From positions 17,900 through 81,899 of the forward strand of contig CAMEDD010000007.1 of the NCBI GenBank assembly GCA_945913285.1: 64,000 bases of DNA, in the 5' to 3' direction. Under the pieces are notes generated by a model. The model worked only from the letters and a program-made list of their open reading frames with translations, was not told where the DNA came from and made no database searches. This stretch comes from Candidatus Sulfopaludibacter sp. SbA3. GTDB lineage: Bacteria; Pseudomonadota; Alphaproteobacteria; Caulobacterales; Hyphomonadaceae. Shown here piece after piece: positions 44,910 to 54,125 of the stretch. Position 1 is the first letter of the stretch. Each line of letters opens with the position of its first letter. Position numbers and translations under genes: made by a program.

Positions 44910-45495
44910 CGTCTCAACCCTATTGCCAAGCTGCAATGGCCCTTGATGCCGACCTGCTGGAGCACGATCGTCTCGAAATCCGTGCTTGCAGAAAGGTTGT
45001 CCAGAAAGCGCCCGGCACCTTGCGCCGTGATGTCATCGGCGGGATGGGGCGAGCACGGCGCCCTTGCGAATGACATTGTCGACGAGCAGCGAGCCGCCCG
45101 GCCTCAGAAGACGGGCCGGCCAGGCCAGCGAGCAGGCCCATGGCGCGGCCCTACAGTACACGGACCTTTTCCGAAAGACCGGCCCCATCGAACGACTGCC
45201 GGGCAAAGGCAGCGTGGTCCGCGTCCAGTTCCAGCGTGACCGATTCACCTTGCGCCGGCAGCGCCCGCGCCAGCCAAATGGTGGAATAACCACCCAGCGT
45301 GCCAATCTCGAGTATGCGGCGCGCGCCGTTTATCCGGGCGAGCAGATAAAGCAACTTGCCTTGCCCCGCCGAGACTTCGATCTTCGGCAGACCTGCGGCC
45401 AGGGCGGGGGCATGAAGCCCGGCAAGAACGGCATCTTCAGGTGCAAAAAGGCCGTCGATGAATCCATCGACGGCCTTGAAGATTTGAGGGGCAAT
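44906..45495 (-). pseudogene. SAM-dependent O-methyltransferase (CCoAOMT-like), multiply broken
   Basis: On the minus strand the beginning, middle and end of an O-methyltransferase are all recognisable: LPKIEVSAGQGKLLYLLARI and RILEIGTLGGYSTIWLARAL (SAM site), then LSEKVRVL followed by an in-frame TAG (45151-45153) where CAG would continue; after LLAGL a deletion removes the metal-binding FIDADK segment; another frame gives RPGGSLLVDNVIRKGAVLA; a further frame gives ADDITAQGAGRFLDNL and VLQQVGIKGHCSLAIGLRR up to a stop at 44906. There is no ATG/GTG/TTG start in the first part. So nonsense, deletion and frameshift lesions coexist. Confidence 0.85.
45444..45477 (-). terminator. Rho-independent terminator of the SleB-like hydrolase gene
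   Basis: AAGGCCGTCGATG (45448-45460), loop AATC, CATCGACGGCCTT (45465-45477) is a perfect 13-bp stem. On the minus strand it ends in TTTTTGC. It lies 43 bases after the hydrolase stop and inside the first codons of the O-methyltransferase remnant. Confidence 0.7.
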
Positions 45496-45519
45496 AGAGT
45501 CTGCCCTGTGCTGGCGCGA

Positions 45520-46671
45520 TCAGAGCGCTGTATCGTCTGCAGTGGCTTCGGCAGCTACTTCAGCCGATGCGGCGTCTTTGGGCGTCACCGTCTGGATACT
45601 CATCAGGCGCGGCGCGGACGCCGAGATCGTGCGCGTGGAGGTCGAAACAGCAGCCGGGGCCGCGGTCGGCGCGATCGTATAATAGGCGTCTTCGCCGGCC
45701 GAGGCGCCATTCGTGAACAAAAGGCTTTCGTCCGCTGCGTCCATGCCAGCGGTTTCAGCGTCCAGCGCCGCGAGCTGCAGCGCGGCCGAGTCCTTGCGAG
45801 CCTGGAAGTTGCGCTCCACGCTCGCCCATTCAGCGCCGCGCGGGAAGCGGTAGAATATATGCAGGCCGACCTTGCTGGTCTGGATCAGGCCCGAGTTCCA
45901 GATCGGATCGACGTAGGTGGCGTGGTAATGGGTTGCGCCGCCAGTGCGATCCTCATTAAGGCTCATAAGCGTGTGGGCGGCGATGCGCTTGGCGCGCTCC
46001 CAGTTCTCGCCCTTGGGCTTGACCTGAAGGGCGCCATCACAGGTGAAGGTGAACTGGCAGCCGGTAGTGCGGGTCGCGCCCTGGAAGACCACGCCGCAAG
46101 CCGTGTCGGGATACCGGTGATCCTTCATCCGGTTGGAGATGACTTCGGCAACAGCGAGTTGGCCCTCGAGCGGCTCGCGGGCCGACTCGTAGTACACAGC
46201 CTGCGCCATGCACATCAGTTCGGAATCGATCGTTTCGGCGCGCTGGACTTCGTCGGCGCGGAATGAGGCCAGCGTCAGCAGCGCGGCGCCGTCACGGTCG
46301 CGCATCGCATAGCGGCTCATCGAGGAATCCGGATCACGCTTCAGCGTGTACTCAACCGTTCGGAGCCAGGGCGTGTCGAGCAGCGCCGGGGTGTGGGCCG
46401 CCGTGCGCACGGCGAGGCCGGCGTCCTGGTAGGCCGCAAAGCGTTCGGCTTCGGCGCGGTACTCGGCTTCGGCGCGCAGGCTGACTTGCTGGTTCGAGAT
46501 GATGGGAAGGGACACGGTGGCGGTGACCGCGCAGACGGCAATCAAGCCGCCTCGGATAAGCACTTCGCGTTGTTCCTTGTCGGTCATGCTCAGCCACCAC
46601 CGTTTGAGCTTGTTACCCAGCTCATTGAGGGAGGCCAGATTCATCTGGCTAGATTGAAAAAACCTTAACAT
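45520..46671 (-). CDS. SleB/CwlJ-type cell-wall hydrolase with N-terminal membrane anchor
   Basis: A 383-residue protein. One membrane helix (about residues 35-58, VLIRGGLIAVCAVTATVSLPII) follows a basic N-terminus, so the enzyme domain faces the periplasm. The Hydrolase_2 domain has MCMAQAVYYESAREPLEGQLAVAEVISNR with the catalytic Glu, then ACGVVFQGATRTTGCQFTFTCDG and ATHYHATYVDP. The C-terminal about 90 residues are Ala/Ser/Thr-rich and probably disordered. The start is the ATG at 46671 because GAGGA is six bases before it; the ATG at 46677 touches that site. Confidence 0.9.
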   Translation of the reverse strand: MLRFFQSSQMNLASLNELGNKLKRWWLSMTDKEQREVLIRGGLIAVCAVTATVSLPIISNQQVSLRAEAEYRAEAERFAAYQDAGLAVRTAAHTPALLDTPWLRTVEYTLKRDPDSSMSRYAMRDRDGAALLTLASFRADEVQRAETIDSELMCMAQAVYYESAREPLEGQLAVAEVISNRMKDHRYPDTACGVVFQGATRTTGCQFTFTCDGALQVKPKGENWERAKRIAAHTLMSLNEDRTGGATHYHATYVDPIWNSGLIQTSKVGLHIFYRFPRGAEWASVERNFQARKDSAALQLAALDAETAGMDAADESLLFTNGASAGEDAYYTIAPTAAPAAVSTSTRTISASAPRLMSIQTVTPKDAASAEVAAEATADDTAL

Positions 46672-47025
46672 CACCATTCCTCTTTGCCCGGCCGGCGGTA
46701 GTTTTCCGCTCTGTGACCCGGGTCTTCAGGGTTTTACGCATGCTTCGAGGACCGAACGCGCCCCACCACGCCCTTGCAGGCATGAGGAGACTAGGCCCAC
46801 GCGGGCGTATCTAGCAATAAATCAGCCAACCTTCAGAGTGACAAAACCGAAAGGGTCTCCCCCCGGTGGAAGGAGCCCCTTAATGCAATTTCAAGGAAAC
46901 TTCATATAACAGCTTGAAAATAATAAGATTTCGAGGCTCAAACAAAGCAACCAGAGCGATTCCCCGGGAGGGTGAGTGTTGCTGAGGAACAACACTCAAG
47001 GCGTACCGGTTTTGGCCCTAAGCCC
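46672..47025 (-). other. Intergenic region between ppdK and the SleB-like gene, with a hairpin and an AT-rich stretch
   Basis: No gene is seen in about 350 bases. Read on the minus strand: ppdK's stop codon lies in the loop of a GCCCC-GAAATA-GGGGC hairpin; TGAGTGTTG and CAACACTCA (46974-46999) make a 9-bp stem; then comes an AT-rich stretch (about 46890-46935) that probably holds the promoter of the SleB-like gene, and a C/G-rich repeat near 46855-46880. The long leader (about 200 bases) before the hydrolase start could be a regulated 5' UTR. Confidence 0.5.
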
Positions 47026-49743
47026 CTATTTCGGGGCGTCTTTGAGCGCAGCCTGTGCCGCTGCGAGGCGTGCAATTGGCACACGGTAGGGTGAGCAGGA
47101 CACATAATCGAGACCGGCCCGGTGGCAGAATTCCACCGAAGCGGGGTCCCCGCCATGCTCGCCACAAATCCCGAGCTTGATGCCCGGACGCGTGCGCCGG
47201 CCCCGCTCCGCAGCGATCTTGACCAGCTCGCCAACGCCTTCCTGGTCCAGCGTCACGAAGGGGTCTTTCTCGTAGATGCCCTTCTCCGAATAGACCTGCA
47301 GGAACCGGCCGGCATCGTCGCGGCTGATACCCAGCGTGGTCTGCGTCAGGTCGTTGGTGCCGAATGAGAAGAAGGCCGCCGAGTGGGCAATCTCGCCCGC
47401 CTGCAGCGCGGCGCGCGGCAGTTCTATCATCGTGCCGACCGTGTACTCCACCGTCACGCCGGTTTCCTTGAATACGGTCTGCGCCGTTTCATCGACCAGC
47501 GCCTTGAGGATCGACAGCTCCCGCTGCGTTGCCACCAGTGGGATCATCACTTCCGGAACCGGCTTCAGCTTGCCTTCCTTGGCGATGTTGACGGCGGCTT
47601 CGAAGATGGCGCGGGCCTGCATCTCGTAGATCTCGGGATACGTGATGCCAAGACGGCAGCCGCGGTGACCGAGCATCGGGTTGCTCTCATGCAGGTCATG
47701 CGCGCGCCGGCGCAGCTCGTCGGCTTTGATGCCGGAAGCCCTGGCAACATCCTCGATGTCGGCGTCCGTGTGCGGCAGGAACTCGTGCAGCGGCGGGTCG
47801 AGCAGGCGGATGGTCGCCGGGCGATCGCCGAGAATACGGAAGATTTCCTCAAAGTCCGAGCGTTGCATCGGCAACAGGCGGGTAAGCGCCTCGCGGCGGC
47901 CTTTTTCATCATTCGACAGGATCATCGCGCGCACGGCCGGGATGCGTTCCTCGTCGAAGAACATGTGCTCGGTGCGGCAGAGGCCCACGCCTTCGGCCCC
48001 GAACTCAACTGCCGTGCGCGTGTCGAGCGGCGTCTCGGCGTTGGCGCGCACCTTGAGGCGGCGCACTTTATCTGCCCAGCCCATGATCAGGCCGAAATCG
48101 CCCGACAAGTCCGGCTTGATGAGGTTCACGGCGCCAGCGATCAGGCGGCCCGTGCCGCCATCGATGGTGACGAGATCCCCCTTCTTTAAGGTGCGGCCGC
48201 GCACGCTGAACTCGCCGCGGGTCATGTCGATCTTGAGGTCGCTCGCGCCGCAGACGCAGGGCCGGCCCATGCCACGCGCCACAACGGCGGCGTGGCTGGT
48301 CATGCCGCCGCGGGCAGTGACGATGCCGCGCGCCGCGTGCATGCCCTTGATGTCATCCGGGCTGGTCTCGACGCGCACCAGGATCACATCCTCGCCTTTT
48401 GCGGCCATGAGGAAGGCTTCGTCGGAATCGAATACGACGCGGCCAACCGCGGCGCCTGGGCTCGCGGGCAGGCCCTTCACGATCACGTCGTAGGCCTTGC
48501 CGCCCGCTTTCTTGTTCTCGTCATCGCTAGGGATGCGCGGGTGGAGCAGCTGGTCGAGCTGCGACGGGTCGAGACGCAGCAGCGCTTCGGATTCCGAGAT
48601 CAACCCCTCGCCGACCATGTCCACCGCGATCTTCACGGCGGCGGCGGCGGTGCGTTTCCCGTTGCGGGTCTGCAGCATGTAGAGGCGGCCAGCTTCGACC
48701 GTGAACTCGATGTCCTGCATGTCCTTGTAATGATGCTCGAGCTTCGCGGCGACTTCGCGCAGCTGTGTGTAAACCTCCGGCATCGAGTCCTCGAGCGGAC
48801 GGTCGCCTGAACCCAGCGTCGCGGCCCGCTCACGCGAGATCGGCGCCGGCGTGCGAATGCCCGCCACCACGTCTTCGCCCTGCGCGTTGATCAGGTATTC
48901 GCCGTAGAAGATCGCCTGCCCGTTCGACGGATCGCGCGTGAAGGCGACGCCGGTCGCCGACGTCTCGCCGAGGTTTCCGAACACCATGGCCTGCACGTTG
49001 ACGGCGGTGCCCCAGTCTTCCGGAATGTCATTGAGCTTGCGGTAGATTATCGCGCGGTCGCTCATCCAGCTGTTGAACACGGCGGAAATCGCGCCCCAGA
49101 GCTGTTCGCGCGGATCTTCCGGGAAGGGCCGGCCGAGTTCCTTCTGGACCGCCGCCTTGTAGCGCACGATCACGGCCTTCCAGTTCTCGGCGGTCAGGTC
49201 AGTGTCGAGGTCGAGGCCTTCGCGCTCTTTATAGTCGTCGAGGATATGCTCGAATTCGTCATGACCGAGGCCGAGCACGACATTCGAGTACATCTGGATG
49301 AAGCGGCGGTAGCTGTCATAGGCGAACCGGTCGCCGGCTAGGCCAGCGAGGCCTTCGGCCACCGCTTCGTTGAGGCCGAGGTTCAGAACTGTGTCCATCA
49401 TGCCCGGCATCGAGGCGCGGGCGCCCGAGCGGACCGAGACCAGCAGCGGGTTAGCCGGATCGCCAAAGCCCTTGCCGGACTGGCGCTCGAGGCTCGCCAG
49501 AGCCGCGTTCACTTCGGCTTCGAGCCCGGCGGGGTAAGCGCGCCCGGTCTGGTAATAAGCAACGCACACGGCGGTGGAGATGGTAAAGCCCGGAGGCACG
49601 GGCAGGCCGAGCTTCGCCATTTCGGCGAGGTTGGCGCCCTTGCCGCCCAGCAGGTTCTTCATCGAGGCATCGCCATCCGCGGTGCCGCTCCCAAAGGCAT
49701 AGACCCAGGGTTCGGTTGCGCCCTTGCGTGCTGCCTCAGCCAT
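47026..49743 (-). CDS. ppdK: Pyruvate, phosphate dikinase
   Basis: PPDK interconverts pyruvate, ATP and phosphate with phosphoenolpyruvate, AMP and pyrophosphate. The 905-residue product has the ATP-grasp start KNLLGGKGANLAEMAKLGLPVPPGF, the phosphohistidine domain GGMTSHAAVVARGMGRPCVCG, and the PEP-binding barrel with LCRTEHMFFD, GTMIELPRAAL and GICGEHGGDP, full length. GGGAGGCG precedes the ATG. It follows glyS on the same strand, an order frequent in alphaproteobacteria. Confidence 0.96.
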   Translation of the reverse strand: MAEAARKGATEPWVYAFGSGTADGDASMKNLLGGKGANLAEMAKLGLPVPPGFTISTAVCVAYYQTGRAYPAGLEAEVNAALASLERQSGKGFGDPANPLLVSVRSGARASMPGMMDTVLNLGLNEAVAEGLAGLAGDRFAYDSYRRFIQMYSNVVLGLGHDEFEHILDDYKEREGLDLDTDLTAENWKAVIVRYKAAVQKELGRPFPEDPREQLWGAISAVFNSWMSDRAIIYRKLNDIPEDWGTAVNVQAMVFGNLGETSATGVAFTRDPSNGQAIFYGEYLINAQGEDVVAGIRTPAPISRERAATLGSGDRPLEDSMPEVYTQLREVAAKLEHHYKDMQDIEFTVEAGRLYMLQTRNGKRTAAAAVKIAVDMVGEGLISESEALLRLDPSQLDQLLHPRIPSDDENKKAGGKAYDVIVKGLPASPGAAVGRVVFDSDEAFLMAAKGEDVILVRVETSPDDIKGMHAARGIVTARGGMTSHAAVVARGMGRPCVCGASDLKIDMTRGEFSVRGRTLKKGDLVTIDGGTGRLIAGAVNLIKPDLSGDFGLIMGWADKVRRLKVRANAETPLDTRTAVEFGAEGVGLCRTEHMFFDEERIPAVRAMILSNDEKGRREALTRLLPMQRSDFEEIFRILGDRPATIRLLDPPLHEFLPHTDADIEDVARASGIKADELRRRAHDLHESNPMLGHRGCRLGITYPEIYEMQARAIFEAAVNIAKEGKLKPVPEVMIPLVATQRELSILKALVDETAQTVFKETGVTVEYTVGTMIELPRAALQAGEIAHSAAFFSFGTNDLTQTTLGISRDDAGRFLQVYSEKGIYEKDPFVTLDQEGVGELVKIAAERGRRTRPGIKLGICGEHGGDPASVEFCHRAGLDYVSCSPYRVPIARLAAAQAALKDAPK

Positions 49744-49947
49744 GCGAAATCGCCTCCCGTTTGAGCGTGGAACTGCGGTTGAAATCTATCCGGCGTTCCT
49801 GATTGCAAGCCCTATGCTGCATTGGCCGGATGAAGGCCAGTGCAGGTTTCGTGTTTGGGACGAGTGAATGTACCCGCCTTTGGCCCGCCGGGATTAGCCC
49901 TGCCTCGCCGGTTAACCCGGACGTACCGAAGCAGGACACACCCGGCC

Positions 49948-52065
49948 TTAACCCTCGATCTTCGAGAAATCCGCCACCTTATGGAGCGCCCCGCGCACCT
50001 CGGCCAGCAAGGCGAGGCGGTTGGCGCGTAAGGCCGCGTCAGGGTCATTAACCATGACCCCCTCGAAGAAGGCATCGACCGGCCCGCGCAGTCCCGCGAG
50101 CACCCGCATCGCCCCCGCAAAGTCCTCCTCCGCCAGCGGCGCCTCGAGCGAAGCCGTCGTCCCCTGCAGCGCCGCCCACAGCGCCTGCTCCACCGCCGGC
50201 CCCTTGGCCACGAGCACGCCATCGACCGACAGGGTCTCCGGCAGCGCGCCCTTCTTCTCCTCCGCCTTCAGGATATTCGCCGCCCGCTTGTAACCCGCCA
50301 GCAGCGTGGCCCCGTCTTCGGTCTCGAGGAACGCGCCAAGCGCCTCGACGCGCTTCACGATCAGAACGAGGTCATCCTCGCCCAGCGCGAAAACGGCATC
50401 GATCAGGTCATGGCGCTTGCCCTGATCGCGGAGGACCTGCTTGAGGCGGTCGGCGAAGAAGGAGAGAAGGTCGTCGACCAGCATGGCGCAATGGTCGAAA
50501 GTTTTAAGCAACTCATCTTTAGTCTGGGGAGGCCGCTTCCAATCAACAACGACTTCGTTGTGATCCATCAATAGATATCGAAGTTTGAACCGGCACTGGT
50601 TCTCCAGAACGATCCGCACTACGCCCAACGCAGCGCGCCGCAGCGCGAACGGGTCCTTCGATCCCGTCGGCTTCTCGTCAATCGCCCAGAAGCCCACCAG
50701 CGTATCGAGCTTGTCCGCCAGCGCGACGGCCACCGCGACCGGCTCAGACGGTACAGCATCGCTCGGGCCTTGCGGCTTGTAGTGATCGCGGATTGCATCG
50801 GCCACGCGCGCATCTTCACCCGCAGCGCGCGCGTAGTACCGCCCCATCACGCCCTGCAGTTCCGGGAACTCGCCGACCATCTCGGACACAAGGTCGGCCT
50901 TCGCGAGGCGCGCCGCGCGCTCTGCCAGATCAGGATCAGCGCCCACCTTCGGTGCCAGTTCCCGCGCCAGCGCCGCCACGCGCTCCACCTTGTCGCCGAG
51001 CGAGCCCAGCTCCTGCTTGAACGCGATGGTGCTCAGCTTCTGGCCCATCACCTCGAGCGGCGTCGCCTTGTCCTTCTCCCAGAAGAAACGGGCATCCGAC
51101 AGACGCGCGGACAGCACGCGCGCATTGCCTTCGGCAATCTTCACGCCGCCATCGCTCGCCGTCATGTTCGCCACCACGATGAAGTTCGGCGCAAGGCCCT
51201 CCGCACCTGGACGGCGAACCGCGAAATACTTCTGGTGCGTGCGCATCGAGAGCTTGATCACTTCCGGGGGCAGATCAAGGAAAGTCGGATCCATCTGCCC
51301 AAGCAAGACGACCGGCCATTCCGCTAGCCCGGTCACTTCTTCGAGCAGCCCCTCGTCCGGCACCAGTTCCAGCCCGGCCTTGCCGCACACGTCCGCAATC
51401 CCCTCAAGGATACGCGCCCGCCGGTCGGGCCGCGACAGGATCACATGGCCCTTGCCTTCAAGCGACTTCTTGTAATGCTTCCAGCCTTTGACCGTGTACG
51501 GACCACGCCCGTTCACCCGGTGCCCCTCGGTGACATTTGCGCTCACCACGCCGCCCACTTCAAACGGCACAACCGCGCCGTCGAGTACGCAGACGATCCG
51601 CTGCAAGGGCCGCACCCAGCGGAGGTCCCCGCCCGCTGTGCGCATCGATTTCGGCCAACTGAAAGCCCGCACGATGGCCGGTACCGCTTCGGCGATCACA
51701 TCCACCGCCTCCCGCCCCGGCACGGTCTGGTAGGCAACGTAGGAGTCGCCCTTCTTAGGGTCGGACACTATGCCCGCCTCGTCAATCGAGGTGAGCCCCG
51801 CGCCGCGCAGGAAACCGTCGATCGCCTGCTGCGGCGCGCCGACTTTCGGGCCCTTCTTCTCTTCACGCACATCCGCCGAGCGCTCGTCCAGCCCTTCGAT
51901 CACGGCCGTCAGACGGCGCGGCCCGGATATGGCAAATGCCGCCTTCGAGCCAAGGCCGGCTTCCTTCAGGCGCGCCGTCAGCGCAGCCAACAGGTCCGCC
52001 TCAGCCTTCGCCTGCATGCGCGCGGGGATTTCCTCGGAGAAGAGTTCGAGCAGGAGTTCAGCCAT
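49948..52065 (-). CDS. glyS: Glycyl-tRNA synthetase beta subunit
   Basis: The 705-residue beta subunit of the alpha2beta2 glycyl-tRNA synthetase, which binds tRNA-Gly. It opens with LLLELFSEEIPARMQ and contains GPRRLTAVIEGL, the HD-like MRTHQKYFAV segment and DPFALRRAALGVVRI, and ends with a DALR-type anticodon domain. Full length. Its partner glyQ is 3 kb upstream on the same strand with five other genes between, so the two are not directly coupled. Confidence 0.96.
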   Translation of the reverse strand: MAELLLELFSEEIPARMQAKAEADLLAALTARLKEAGLGSKAAFAISGPRRLTAVIEGLDERSADVREEKKGPKVGAPQQAIDGFLRGAGLTSIDEAGIVSDPKKGDSYVAYQTVPGREAVDVIAEAVPAIVRAFSWPKSMRTAGGDLRWVRPLQRIVCVLDGAVVPFEVGGVVSANVTEGHRVNGRGPYTVKGWKHYKKSLEGKGHVILSRPDRRARILEGIADVCGKAGLELVPDEGLLEEVTGLAEWPVVLLGQMDPTFLDLPPEVIKLSMRTHQKYFAVRRPGAEGLAPNFIVVANMTASDGGVKIAEGNARVLSARLSDARFFWEKDKATPLEVMGQKLSTIAFKQELGSLGDKVERVAALARELAPKVGADPDLAERAARLAKADLVSEMVGEFPELQGVMGRYYARAAGEDARVADAIRDHYKPQGPSDAVPSEPVAVAVALADKLDTLVGFWAIDEKPTGSKDPFALRRAALGVVRIVLENQCRFKLRYLLMDHNEVVVDWKRPPQTKDELLKTFDHCAMLVDDLLSFFADRLKQVLRDQGKRHDLIDAVFALGEDDLVLIVKRVEALGAFLETEDGATLLAGYKRAANILKAEEKKGALPETLSVDGVLVAKGPAVEQALWAALQGTTASLEAPLAEEDFAGAMRVLAGLRGPVDAFFEGVMVNDPDAALRANRLALLAEVRGALHKVADFSKIEG

Positions 52066-52135
52066 AAGGCCCCACAGGCAAGGGTTTGGTATGGGTCACG
52101 GCATAGCCATGCCCGCGCCGGGGTCAAGGCCGTGA

Positions 52136-52717
52136 TCAGGGCACCGGAGTGGGATGGATCGCTTCGTAGTCCAGCGCCTCGGCGATTTCTGCCGGCGTCA
52201 GGTCCGCAAACTCGGCGCGCTTGGTGAACTCGCCGCGGCGAAGGCCGTCCTCGTCATAAGACCAGTCGATGACATCGCTTTCCTTGAACTCGATCTTGCC
52301 GCCCTTGCGCAGGCCGCCGACCAAGCTTTCCGGCTGTGTCACGATCACGCCCTTGAGGTCGTCACCCTGCTTCTCGGTCGTGTAGATCCAGACATTCTCG
52401 TTGCCGCCTTCTGTGGAGGGCAGGCCGATCTTCACGATGTGCCAGTGCGCCTGACCCGGGAACTTGCTCGCATGTTCCCAGAAATGCGGCAGCGACGCTC
52501 GGGCGTCCGCAATCGCTTTGTCGAGAACCGGATCACCTGTGGACGCGATCACCGGCGCCGGTGGCGCCTCGGGAGCGGCCGGGAGCGCCGGTGAGACGGG
52601 TGCAGCCGGCGCTTCAACCGCTGCCGGGTCGCCCTGCGCCGATGCTGAAAGCGGCAGGGCTGCAAGTCCAGAACCCAGAAAAACGCCCGCAAGCAGGCCT
52701 TGCCTAAAGCAACGCAT
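52136..52717 (-). CDS. DUF2314 domain exported protein
   Basis: A 193-residue protein: signal peptide (to about LSASA), a Pro/Ala-rich linker, and a DUF2314 domain from about residue 75, with FWEHASKFPGQAHWHIVKIG, GGNENVWIY, GDDLKGVI and DVIDWSYDEDGLRRGEFTKR. The role of DUF2314 is unknown. GGAGG five bases before the ATG at 52717 decides the start over an ATG 15 bases upstream. It lies 70 bases before glyS on the same strand. Confidence 0.85.
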   Translation of the reverse strand: MRCFRQGLLAGVFLGSGLAALPLSASAQGDPAAVEAPAAPVSPALPAAPEAPPAPVIASTGDPVLDKAIADARASLPHFWEHASKFPGQAHWHIVKIGLPSTEGGNENVWIYTTEKQGDDLKGVIVTQPESLVGGLRKGGKIEFKESDVIDWSYDEDGLRRGEFTKRAEFADLTPAEIAEALDYEAIHPTPVP

Positions 52718-52845
52718 GTCATCCTCCGCCATCTTGACAGGTGTACTTTAAAAAGTTTGGCGCGGCCCGCACAAGCACCCAAGAGCACCCTGCGGCAATC
52801 GCTCGCCCATCTCGGCAGGCGGGAGACGGGCGAGACAATCAGGCA

Positions 52846-53160
52846 TCAGTTGCGGCGGTCGATCCGGTCTTCCCGGCGGTCGAGCGCGTTCTCGGCGCGG
52901 TCGAGCCTGTCCTCGGCCACATCGCGCGGGCCATTATCCATGGCTTCGTCGCGGCGGCTCTCGCGGCGATCGACCTTGTTCTCGTACCGATCGATGCGGT
53001 TCTCAACAGCGTCGGCACGACTGTCTTGCGGAATGTCGCCGCGAATTTCGGCGGCAGTCAGACGGTGGTCGGCGCGGCCAAGACGTTCGGCCGGGCCAGC
53101 GAGGGCGGCGGGGGTCGCAAAGGCAGTAAACAAGGCGGCAGTGATCAGTGGTTTGAACAT
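52846..53160 (-). CDS. Exported charged-repeat protein (Arg/Asp/Glu-rich)
   Basis: A 104-residue protein with signal peptide (MFKPLITAALFTAFATPAALA) and a mature part made of short charged repeats: ENRIDRYENKVDRRE, EDRLDRAENALDRRE, DRIDRR. The repeat puts an aliphatic residue in every third to fourth position between charged ones, as in a long single helix or coiled coil. GGAGG precedes the ATG at 53160. No family is recognised. It is divergent from the DUF3047 gene. Confidence 0.75.
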   Translation of the reverse strand: MFKPLITAALFTAFATPAALAGPAERLGRADHRLTAAEIRGDIPQDSRADAVENRIDRYENKVDRRESRRDEAMDNGPRDVAEDRLDRAENALDRREDRIDRRN

Positions 53161-53399
53161 CGGGGGTCCTCCAGATTGGGGTGTGACCTGCTTCATCAGA
53201 TCATGACCATCCAACGCAGGCCGACGCCTGATCCGTCGCCGCGAATCGAAGAAAGTTTCCTTAACACACTGTTTTTTATATGAATAACTGTTCAGAATGT
53301 CGCGCGGCGGCAGTGTCGCCATTCTTACAGGTAGACGCAATTGTTCGCGCAAGTCGCATGGGCTATCTCGATGGAGACGCATTGGCCGGGGGCAGTCGC

Positions 53400-54125
53400 A
53401 TGAAATGGAAAATTCTGGCCGTGTCAGCCCTTGCGATCCTGGCGTCAGGTTCCTTTGCCCATCCAGAGCCACCACCGCGCAGCGAACGCGCCCCGCCTTC
53501 AGCTGGCCCCGGTAGCGGTCCCGCGCCCTTCTGGGCGACCGGCTGGAAGCCGGGATACGCGGTCCCGTCCGCCTGGACACCTCGCTATTTCCATTACGAA
53601 ACCCGCTATGCGGCGGTCGTGGAGACCAACGAACTCATTTTCGAAACCTTCGCGGATGGCACCGCCAGCTGGATCGCCCGCGCCTTGCCGCAGGACCTGC
53701 TCGCGAAGCCGGACGAATGTCTCAACTGGCGCTGGAGCGCAGACACGCTGCCCAGTCTTACCGAGCGCGAAGACACATTAACCGGCGATGTTTTCGCGGC
53801 GCGGGTCTATGTGTTCGGCGAATTCGAGGGCGGCGAACCGTTCGGCTTCAACTACGTCTGGACCACGCAGAAGAGGCAAGGCGATTACTGGAAAAGCCCT
53901 TGGTCCGACAACAAGTTGATGGCGCTGCGGCGCGGCAAGAACGCGTCACGGGCTCTGGTCGCTGAATCGCGGTCGGTCATCGCAGATGTATCTCGCGCCT
54001 ACGGTAAGACGCCCGTCCGGATCGATGGCATCGCCCTGATGACCGATGCCGAAGGGTCAGACAGCATCGCGGCCGCCCGCATCAGTTTACCGAAGTTCGG
54101 CGCGTGCGACTTGCCGATCAGCTAA
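53400..54125 (+). CDS. DUF3047 domain exported protein
   Basis: A 241-residue protein with signal peptide (LAVSALAILASGSFA) and a Pro-rich linker. The DUF3047 core has CLNWRWSADTLPS, FAARVYVFGEFEGG, NYVWTTQKRQGDYWKSPW and IDGIALMTDAEGS. Function is unknown; the fold resembles carbohydrate- or lectin-like beta sandwiches. The start is set at 53400, where the signal peptide begins. Its stop overlaps the CDGSH gene stop by four bases, convergent. Confidence 0.85.
   Translation: MKWKILAVSALAILASGSFAHPEPPPRSERAPPSAGPGSGPAPFWATGWKPGYAVPSAWTPRYFHYETRYAAVVETNELIFETFADGTASWIARALPQDLLAKPDECLNWRWSADTLPSLTEREDTLTGDVFAARVYVFGEFEGGEPFGFNYVWTTQKRQGDYWKSPWSDNKLMALRRGKNASRALVAESRSVIADVSRAYGKTPVRIDGIALMTDAEGSDSIAAARISLPKFGACDLPIS

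Noticed and set aside
45033..45354. Separate small genes on the minus strand at 45 kb
   Set aside because: They are consecutive pieces of one O-methyltransferase pseudogene.
49744..49947. Possible small RNA or gene between glyS and ppdK
   Set aside because: Only a weak TGGCC/GGCCA hairpin and the ppdK ribosome site are visible; no coding pattern.
53161..53399. Coding extension of the DUF3047 gene from the ATG at 53280
   Set aside because: The extra 40 residues are not signal-like and run through the divergent promoter region; the signal peptide begins at 53400.
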